In this document: piece after piece, positions 6,089 through 11,370 of the stretch | Layout of the letters: each line of letters starts with the position of its first letter | Numbering within the stretch: the first letter of the stretch is position 1 | Assembly: GCA_013816645.1 (NCBI GenBank) | Contig: JACDEC010000052.1 | Span: forward strand, 1-11,370 | Direction of reading: 5' to 3' | Length of the DNA stretch: 11,370 nucleotides | Source of the DNA: Planctomycetota bacterium | GTDB lineage: Bacteria; Planctomycetota; UBA11346 | Position numbers and translations under genes: made by a program | The notes under the pieces: model-generated | Seen by the model: the letters and a program-made list of their open reading frames with translations, nothing else | What the model was told of the DNA's origin: nothing | The model's database searches: none

Positions 6089-8388
6089 CCCGTTACCGCA
6101 TCGCCATGCACCGCGGAAAACCGAGCTTCCTGGTGGACGGACGACCGGCCGCCCTACCCAGCTACTGCGCCTGCGCCCCGCAATGGAAGCAGCAGTGGCT
6201 CGCCGCGCACCGCCATTTCGCCAAGCACGGCCGCGACATCTTCTGGATCATGCCCAACGGAGGTTGGAACGGGGAATGGGGCACCACCCCGTTCTGGACC
6301 GGCCCGGGTCGGATCCACGACACCCCGCTGGAGATGCCTGCGGAATACATGGGCCTGGACCAGCAGGCTCGTGCGTTGCTGGAGATCGCTCCGGATGCGC
6401 GTTTCTTCGTACGCATGTCGGACCATCCGCCCGCCTCATGGGGCAAGGGGCATCCGGACCACATGCTGCTCAACCACCAGGGCAAGCGTTACGAATCCGC
6501 ATCGCTGGCCTCGGATCTCTATCTCGGCGAACTGGATCGGTACCTGCAAGCCGTGACCCGGTTCTGCGAGGGCGCGCCGTGGGCGGATCGCATCATCGGT
6601 TACGTCATCTATCCCATGGGCGAAGGCGCGACGCCCTTGGCCTGCGATGGATTCCTGTTCGACCAATCACCGGTCATGCTGGAGAAATTCCGCGCATACC
6701 TGCGCACGCGCTATGGCACCGACCAGGCGCTGCAGTCGGCCTGGCGGGATCCGCAGGTCCGCCTCGACACCGCGCTGGTCCCCGGGGATGACGATTTCCG
6801 ACGTCGTGGCCAGCCGATCCTGCACTGGCCCGAGGCCGACGCGGTGCAGCGCGAACGCGACTATTTCGCGTGCCAGCCTCCGCTGTTCCGACGTTACCTG
6901 GAAACCATGCTCGCGGCGTTCAGGTCGGCTGCAGGGCCGGAGAAGCTCTGCGGGGTCGATGCGTTCAAGGGCAACATGGCGGGATGGATGACCCACCCGA
7001 TCTTCTTCGGCAAAGGCTGGAAGACCCACTACGGCGATCAATTCCTCGCCACTGGCACCACCGGCCTGGCCCAGCTGCTCGATCACGACGCTTTGGCGAT
7101 CGTGGCCACCCCGCATGACTACCGCTGCCGTTGGCCGGGCTTCGGTTACGACCCCGAGGGCATCGGCGATTCGATCCAACTGCGCGGGAAGATGATGCTG
7201 GTCGAGGAGGACCAGCGCACCCACGCCAACGACGAACGCGGAACGTTCGGATCGGTGGAACCAGGGGAGGAGGAAGCGGTTTTCTACCGCAACCTGGCGG
7301 CCTCCATTTCCAAGGGGCACCAGACCTATCCCATGGATGTCTGCGTCGGCTACTTCGAAGATGCCGGCATCCAGGGGGTGCTCCGACGCCGCACCGAACT
7401 CGAAGCGGCGCATGTCGACATCCCTCGCGCCGATGTCCCCTCGGTGGTGATGCTGGTCGACGATCGGTCTTCGCTCTACACCGACTTCTCGGCGGAATAC
7501 AACGACCTCGCGGTCATCCGCCAACGCATCCACGGCATGAACCATTGCGGCGTCCCGACGCGAACCTTCCTCTGGGATGATCTTCGCCGCGACGACTTCC
7601 CGGCGTGCCACCGGCTTTTCTTGCTGCCGAATTCCTACCTGGCGGATGAATCCACCGCTGCTGCCTTGCGCGATCGCCTGTTCCGCAACGGCAACGTGAT
7701 CGTGTTCTATCCCGGCAGCGGGATCACCGATGGCCGCACGGTCGCTCCGGACGGCGCCGCGCGCCTGCTCGGGATCGATTTCGAAATGTACGATTACGAA
7801 TATCCCCGCTTCGTCACGGTCGACGGATGGGGGCATCCACTGACCGCTGGATTCGGCGCCTGCGACAGCTTCGGGGATACCCACCGCTACGGTCCGGTCC
7901 TGGTGCCCTTCGATCGCTCCGCGGCGGTGACCAGCGCAGGCCAGCCCTCGCGCAAGGCCCTCTGCGCGGATGGCCGTCCCTTCACCCGGCTCGGCACGAT
8001 CGCGTTGGACAGCGGCAAGCGACGACCGGGACTGGTGGTGAAGGAGTTCGGACGCGGCGCCGCCGGTAACAGTTCGCCGGGAATCCGCGGCGCAGGGGAC
8101 TACGCCGTGGTCTTCACGGCTGCGGCACCGCTCCCGGCGAGGCTGCTGCGCAATCTCGCCCGCTTCAGCGGAACCCATGTCTATGACGATGAGGACGACG
8201 TGGTGTACGCCGACGCGACGATGGTCGCCGTGCATGCGGTGAAGCCAGGTCCCCGACGGATCGCCTTGCCCGACCGCTGCCAGGTCACCGATCGGATCAG
8301 TGGAACGGCGCTGGGCGAGATGTCGGTCATCGCTTTCACCGTCGAGCGGACGGTCACGCGTTGGTTCTCGTTGGCGCCGCTGCGTTGA
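6085..8388 (+). CDS. Beta-galactosidase-type glycoside hydrolase, GH42/clan-A-like
   Basis: A 767-residue predicted cytoplasmic glycosidase. The N-terminal ~400 residues read as a (beta/alpha)8 barrel: strand with GRDIFWIMPNGGWNGEWG (49-66), then IIGYVIYPMGEGATP (170-184), where Glu180 falls at the position of a clan-A acid/base after strand 4, and LRGKMMLVEEDQRTH (366-380), where Glu374/Glu375 are candidate nucleophiles. Residues 450-680 resemble the GATase-like trimerisation domain of GH42 (VVMLVDDRSSLY, VPTRTFLWDDL, RLFLLPNSYL, VIVFYPGSGITDG); the tail 695-767 is a small beta domain. The start at 6085 is preferred because MTRYRIAMHRGKPSFLVDG matches the usual opening of such enzymes; the frame is open to 5854 but that stretch is Arg-rich junk. 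It lacks a signal peptide. Typical GH42 motifs are not fully kept, so exact family and substrate (beta-galactoside versus other beta-glycoside) are open. It is followed 43 bases on by the MBL-fold gene, same strand. Confidence 0.75.
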   Translation: MTRYRIAMHRGKPSFLVDGRPAALPSYCACAPQWKQQWLAAHRHFAKHGRDIFWIMPNGGWNGEWGTTPFWTGPGRIHDTPLEMPAEYMGLDQQARALLEIAPDARFFVRMSDHPPASWGKGHPDHMLLNHQGKRYESASLASDLYLGELDRYLQAVTRFCEGAPWADRIIGYVIYPMGEGATPLACDGFLFDQSPVMLEKFRAYLRTRYGTDQALQSAWRDPQVRLDTALVPGDDDFRRRGQPILHWPEADAVQRERDYFACQPPLFRRYLETMLAAFRSAAGPEKLCGVDAFKGNMAGWMTHPIFFGKGWKTHYGDQFLATGTTGLAQLLDHDALAIVATPHDYRCRWPGFGYDPEGIGDSIQLRGKMMLVEEDQRTHANDERGTFGSVEPGEEEAVFYRNLAASISKGHQTYPMDVCVGYFEDAGIQGVLRRRTELEAAHVDIPRADVPSVVMLVDDRSSLYTDFSAEYNDLAVIRQRIHGMNHCGVPTRTFLWDDLRRDDFPACHRLFLLPNSYLADESTAAALRDRLFRNGNVIVFYPGSGITDGRTVAPDGAARLLGIDFEMYDYEYPRFVTVDGWGHPLTAGFGACDSFGDTHRYGPVLVPFDRSAAVTSAGQPSRKALCADGRPFTRLGTIALDSGKRRPGLVVKEFGRGAAGNSSPGIRGAGDYAVVFTAAAPLPARLLRNLARFSGTHVYDDEDDVVYADATMVAVHAVKPGPRRIALPDRCQVTDRISGTALGEMSVIAFTVERTVTRWFSLAPLR

Positions 8389-8419
8389 AGCGGTGCCGGT
8401 CGAACCCTCACATGCCGAC

Positions 8420-8424
8420 AGGAA
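8420..8424 (+). promoter_or_regulatory. Ribosome binding site favouring the GTG start at 8432
   Basis: AGGAA at 8420-8424 lies 7 bases before GTG 8432 but 16 before the in-frame ATG at 8441. This favours the GTG. The signal sits in the 43-base gap after the galactosidase-like gene. Confidence 0.5.
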
Positions 8425-8431
8425 CGTGCTC

Positions 8432-10030
8432 GTGACCACCATGGAACTCTGGCTCGATGCCGACGTCACCGCCTACGGCCTGGTCGGTGAGACCACGACC
8501 TGGGCACTGGTCGCAGCGGGCAGGACCCTGCTCATCGACTGCGGAACCCGTGATCCTGCCCGATGGCTGGCAGCCCAGGGCTTGCCGCCAGCGGAACTGG
8601 TCCTGCATACCCACTGCCAGCCCGAGCATACCCGCGAGGGAGATCGCCTGCCTGGGGTGCCGATCCGCGTCCGCGAGGGCGAAGTGGAACGGGTCAGCGA
8701 TCTGGCAGCCTGGCGGCGACGGTCGCGCACCACCTGGGATCGCCCCGAAGAATGGCCGGTGACGCTGGGCCGTGAAGCCTACGGCATCGCCGGTGCGATC
8801 ACCCGGTTCCCGCCGGATGATCGCCTGACCTTGGTCAGCACCTTCGCTCCGGGCGACCTGATACCGTTCGGGCCGATCAGCCTGCGCGTCATCGCATTGC
8901 CCGCGCACGACCACGCTGCCGTCGGCTTCATCGTGGAACGCGATGGACGCATCCTCGCCGCATGCATCGGCGACCTGTTCCGCCATCCCGGGGTGCTGGT
9001 GAATCTCTACGATCTCGAGCACGCCTATCATCAGACCGCGCTGGCCCGCATGCCGGACATGCTCGACGGCATCGCCGCGCTCGCCTGTCCGCTGCTGCCC
9101 TCCACCGGTCCCGGGATGCCGGACGGGGCCCGGCTGGCCCGCGAGCTCTCAGCGAAAATCAGGGCCTACCTGACCTCGTTGGAGTGGGTCACGGGAACCT
9201 ACCAGGAGCCGGCGCCGGTGGCCGTGACGCGGCTAGGACGCTGGGAGGGGGTGCATCCCGGCGTCTGGCAGATCGCGAACTTCGGGAATGCGGCGCTGTT
9301 CATCGACGGCGCTGGCCGCGGTCTGCTGATCGATCCCGGTCCCTGCGATTTCGGGAATCCCGATCGCGAGCGGGACTTCATCGCCGACCTCGAACGATTC
9401 GAACGCGAGGCGGGATTGCGCACCATCGAGCTGATGCTGGTCACGCACCCGCATGGCGATCACTACGATCTGGCTCCGTTGGTCCGGCAACGCTATCCAG
9501 AGGTCCGGCTCGGGGCCATGGACCTGGTCGCCAGCGTCATCGATGCGCCCTGGGACCATCCCTACCCCGCGCTCCTGCCCTGGTATGGACAGGGTCGCGA
9601 TGAGCATGTCGATGTCGTGCTGCACCCGGGCCAGCCATTCCGTTGGCACGATGCCGTGATCGTCTGCGAGCATCTCCCCGGTCATACCATGGCCCATGCG
9701 GGATACCTGGTGTCGTGGAACGGAGCGTCGATCGCCTGCACCGGCGACGTGATCCAGAATCGCGGAGAATCCTCGACCTTGTTCTTCGCGCTCTGCAACG
9801 ACTCCCCACCAGGAGATGCGGACGGCTGCCTGAAGACCTTCGCGACGATGTTGCGCCATCGGGTGGACCTCAACCTGGGCGGCCACTCCAGTCGCTTCAC
9901 CTCCTGCCGGGAACTCTATCAGGAGAGCCTGACGCGCATGCAGCACGCGCTGCCGTATCTGCGCGCCTTGGTCTTCGAGGGTGCCTGCGCGAGGGCTTGT
10001 CGCCGCCCGTTGTGGCCGCAGGTCGCCTGA
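8432..10030 (+). CDS. Tandem double metallo-beta-lactamase-fold protein
   Basis: 532 residues from GTG 8432, containing two metallo-beta-lactamase-fold domains. Domain 2 (about 270-510) has the full metal-ligand set: HPHGDH (His339, His341, Asp343, His344), His418 in LPGHTMAHAGY, Asp439 in ACTGDV, and His485 in LGGHS. Domain 1 (about 5-255) has the same layout (TLLIDCG, THCQPEHTREGD, LPAHDHAAVGF, ACIGDLF) but the first motif lacks the second His, has Glu65 for Asp, and has no clear last His, so it probably binds metal poorly or not at all. Both halves end with an alpha-helical segment. No signal peptide, so cytoplasmic. MBL-fold hydrolases act on thioesters, lactones, phosphodiesters and similar bonds; no substrate can be named here. 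Gene order suggests co-transcription with the glycosidase and thus a role in sugar catabolism or its by-products. Alternative starts are ATG 8441 and GTG 8426. Confidence 0.85.
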   Translation: MTTMELWLDADVTAYGLVGETTTWALVAAGRTLLIDCGTRDPARWLAAQGLPPAELVLHTHCQPEHTREGDRLPGVPIRVREGEVERVSDLAAWRRRSRTTWDRPEEWPVTLGREAYGIAGAITRFPPDDRLTLVSTFAPGDLIPFGPISLRVIALPAHDHAAVGFIVERDGRILAACIGDLFRHPGVLVNLYDLEHAYHQTALARMPDMLDGIAALACPLLPSTGPGMPDGARLARELSAKIRAYLTSLEWVTGTYQEPAPVAVTRLGRWEGVHPGVWQIANFGNAALFIDGAGRGLLIDPGPCDFGNPDRERDFIADLERFEREAGLRTIELMLVTHPHGDHYDLAPLVRQRYPEVRLGAMDLVASVIDAPWDHPYPALLPWYGQGRDEHVDVVLHPGQPFRWHDAVIVCEHLPGHTMAHAGYLVSWNGASIACTGDVIQNRGESSTLFFALCNDSPPGDADGCLKTFATMLRHRVDLNLGGHSSRFTSCRELYQESLTRMQHALPYLRALVFEGACARACRRPLWPQVA

Positions 10031-10048
10031 GGTATGCCGGCATCAGGC
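10025..10048. terminator. Dyad across the convergent gene ends
   Basis: GCCTGA (10025-10030) and TCAGGC (10043-10048) are perfect inverted arms around a 12-base centre that itself contains most of the 10-base palindrome ATGCCGGCAT (10034-10043). The dyad covers the stop of the MBL gene and almost reaches the stop of the regulator gene (10050), with only 19 bases between the stops. It could end transcription from both sides. No T-run is present on either strand, so it may instead act as a pause or protein-binding site. Confidence 0.35.
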
Positions 10049-10049
10049 A

Positions 10050-11060
10050 TCAGGCGCTGGCGTCATCGCCCCATGGCGCCCAGCGTCGGAGGGGATGCGG
10101 ATCCTCGCCGAGGATCCTTGCCACCGCGGCTTCGACGCAGTGACGCCGAGGGACCTGGAGGACGATCCGGCACGGGCCGACCGGCTCGTTCGGCTGGAAC
10201 CTGAGCGACGCGATGTGGAGATCGGGACGCGAGGCCAGCTGATCGCTGAACCAGCACGCGGCGCTGCAATCGCTGAAGCCCACGCCGGTGCCTGGCGGCA
10301 GGCGCTCGAGCCAGCGCAGGAAGTGCATCTGATCGGGATGCCCTGAGACAGCGGCGCCGCCCCATACCGGTCGGTATTGGCGCGCATCGCTGCCAGCGGC
10401 GGCGAGGAAACCGCCACGGGCGAGGACCACGAACGGTGAATTGCAGATATCCATCCAGGCGAGTTGGCGGCAGCCGGCGGCCAACAGCCGCTGAGCGATG
10501 ATCCGGCCACCCATGGCGTAGTCGGGAAGGCACCATTCCTGATCCGGGATGGTTTCGTCGAAATGTTCGAGGTGGATGACCTGGACTCCGGCGCCCGCCA
10601 ACTGGGCGAACGCGGCGCGGTCCGCGCCGCCATTGGGTGTCCCGACCGCTAGCAGGCCGCTGGCGCCGACCTGCAGCAGATGATCGAACCAGAGGTGCTC
10701 CGCGGTCGGACTCCAATTGTCGCCGTGATCGAAGACCAGGGTGCGACGACCGGCGGCGGCAATGCGCGCGACCGCCATCCGGGTAAGCTCGGGGTCGGTG
10801 CAGTCCATGATCGCGATCGGGCCACGGACGACCTTCTTCGCGAGGACCCGGGTGCCGCTGCCCTGGCGTACCTGCAGCCGACCTTCGCGTTCGAGGATGC
10901 GGATGATCTTGCGCAAGGTCGGCCGGCTGACGCCATGGTGCTCGGCCAAATCCACCTCGCGTGGCAGCTTGAAGCCGGGGGGCCAGCTGCCGCTGTGCAG
11001 ATTGCCGCGGAATTGCGCGAGGATCACCAAGGCTCTGTGGCTGAGGGTCTCGGATGGCAT
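10050..11060 (-). CDS. GntR-type winged-helix regulator with LacI-like sensor domain
   Basis: 336 residues from the Met at 11060. Residues 9-73 form a GntR-family winged helix: LVILAQFRGNLHSGSWPPG, then KLPREVDLAEHHGVSRPTLR (31-50; recognition helix SRPTLRKIIRILEREG) and the wing RLQVRQGSGTRVL. Residues 80-325 look like a LacI/periplasmic-binding-protein sensor (FDHGDNW, LLAVGTP, VQVIHLEHF, DYAMGGRIIAQRLLAAGCRQLAWM), the fold that binds sugars in LacI regulators. A GntR DNA-binding head on a LacI sensor is a familiar combination in Lentisphaerota, Verrucomicrobiota and Planctomycetota. The likely targets are the nearby fucosidase and galactosidase-like genes, repressed until a sugar binds. 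Start is uncertain: 11099 and 11174 are in frame and none has a strong Shine-Dalgarno; 11060 gives the usual short arm before the winged helix. It follows the probable carbon-nitrogen hydrolase on the same strand and converges with the MBL gene. Confidence 0.87.
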   Translation of the reverse strand: MPSETLSHRALVILAQFRGNLHSGSWPPGFKLPREVDLAEHHGVSRPTLRKIIRILEREGRLQVRQGSGTRVLAKKVVRGPIAIMDCTDPELTRMAVARIAAAGRRTLVFDHGDNWSPTAEHLWFDHLLQVGASGLLAVGTPNGGADRAAFAQLAGAGVQVIHLEHFDETIPDQEWCLPDYAMGGRIIAQRLLAAGCRQLAWMDICNSPFVVLARGGFLAAAGSDARQYRPVWGGAAVSGHPDQMHFLRWLERLPPGTGVGFSDCSAACWFSDQLASRPDLHIASLRFQPNEPVGPCRIVLQVPRRHCVEAAVARILGEDPHPLRRWAPWGDDASA

Positions 11061-11207
11061 ATCAGGCGCTCGGGCGGGACGACGACCGCCTGTGCTCATG
11101 TCGCCCGGTTGCCACCGGTGATCGGGGCTGGTGCCCAGGTCGTATGCCTGACCACGGAGGACGCGACCGCGCATCGCCGAGCGATAGGAACGGAACCGGC
11201 CAAAGCA

Positions 11208-11370
11208 TCAGCAGGCACCTGCGGCAGGAAATTCCAAGCGGGCATGCGCCATCTGATCCAGCTGATGATCGATGACGCAGGTGCCTGGGATCTGGGCCCG
11301 CACCAATCCGTTCCGATCGACGATCATGCAATGGCCCCGGTTCCAACCTTGGGACGTGGTTCCGTCGTGA
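11208..11370 (-). CDS. C-terminal end of a probable carbon-nitrogen hydrolase (partial)
   Basis: The minus strand reads 53 residues without interruption from the window edge to a TGA at 11208-11210. The stretch SQGWNRGHCMIVDRNGLVRA followed by an acidic/hydrophobic strand and IDHQLDQM resembles the end of nitrilase-superfamily amidohydrolases, where a GxSMIVDPxGxVxA segment is followed by an IDLD motif before a helix. Most of the gene, including the Glu-Lys-Cys catalytic residues, lies outside the window, so this is a tentative family call. The regulator gene begins 34-148 bases downstream depending on its start, so the two may be co-transcribed. Alternatives include another small alpha/beta enzyme. 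Confidence 0.5.
   Translation of the reverse strand, partial: HDGTTSQGWNRGHCMIVDRNGLVRAQIPGTCVIDHQLDQMAHARLEFPAAGAC

Noticed and set aside
6667..8469. Long minus-strand open frame (600 codons) opposite the galactosidase-like gene.
   Set aside because: It mirrors the plus-strand gene, whose protein has clear enzyme motifs; long antisense frames are expected at this GC content.
11113..11120. Palindrome CACCGGTG upstream of the regulator.
   Set aside because: An 8-base GC-rich palindrome is expected by chance in this composition and has no second copy near the other genes.

Overview
The window is GC-rich and gene-dense. It suggests a free-living member of the Planctomycetota / Verrucomicrobiota-Lentisphaerota (PVC) group. 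The pointers are a giant transmembrane Ser/Thr kinase with a DWG motif in place of DFG and a leucine-rich-repeat tail, a GntR-LacI chimeric regulator, and several glycan-degradation enzymes without signal peptides. The phylum assignment is an inference; no marker gene is present.

Layout. (1) 1-368, minus: the C-terminal end of what reads as a right-handed beta-helix protein, apparently cut off at its 5' side, followed by a possible hairpin. (2) 478-4101, plus: a 1207-residue receptor-like protein kinase made of cytoplasmic kinase, one membrane span, beta-sandwich-like domain, helical (TPR-like) region, 11 leucine-rich repeats of exactly 21 residues, and a C-terminal region faintly like a C-type lectin fold. 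(3) 4142-5413, minus: a GH29 alpha-L-fucosidase, convergent with the kinase. (4) 5414-5890: a gene-poor divergent regulatory region with an AT-rich island carrying repeated CGTATAG boxes. (5) 5891-10030, plus: a likely operon of a 65-residue small ORF, a GH42/clan-A-like beta-galactosidase-type hydrolase (start/stop overlap ATGA), and a tandem double metallo-beta-lactamase-fold protein. (6) 10050-11060, minus: a GntR-type winged-helix regulator with a LacI-like sugar-sensor domain, convergent with the operon across a dyad. (7) 11208-11370, minus: the C-terminus of a probable carbon-nitrogen hydrolase, running off the right edge.

How the parts may work together: fucosidase and galactosidase-like enzyme are divergently transcribed from one AT-rich region and both lack export signals. 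This fits intracellular dismantling of an imported fucosylated galactoside, with the nearby GntR-LacI protein as the candidate sugar-responsive regulator. The double MBL-fold protein would then act on a downstream or detoxification substrate that cannot be named from sequence. The kinase is probably a separate unit. No transporter, mobile element, tRNA, rRNA or CRISPR was seen.

The most unusual items are the perfectly phased 21-residue LRR array on a non-RD (HQD) kinase, the MBL protein that pairs a degenerate with an intact metal site, and the small ORF translationally coupled to the galactosidase-like gene.
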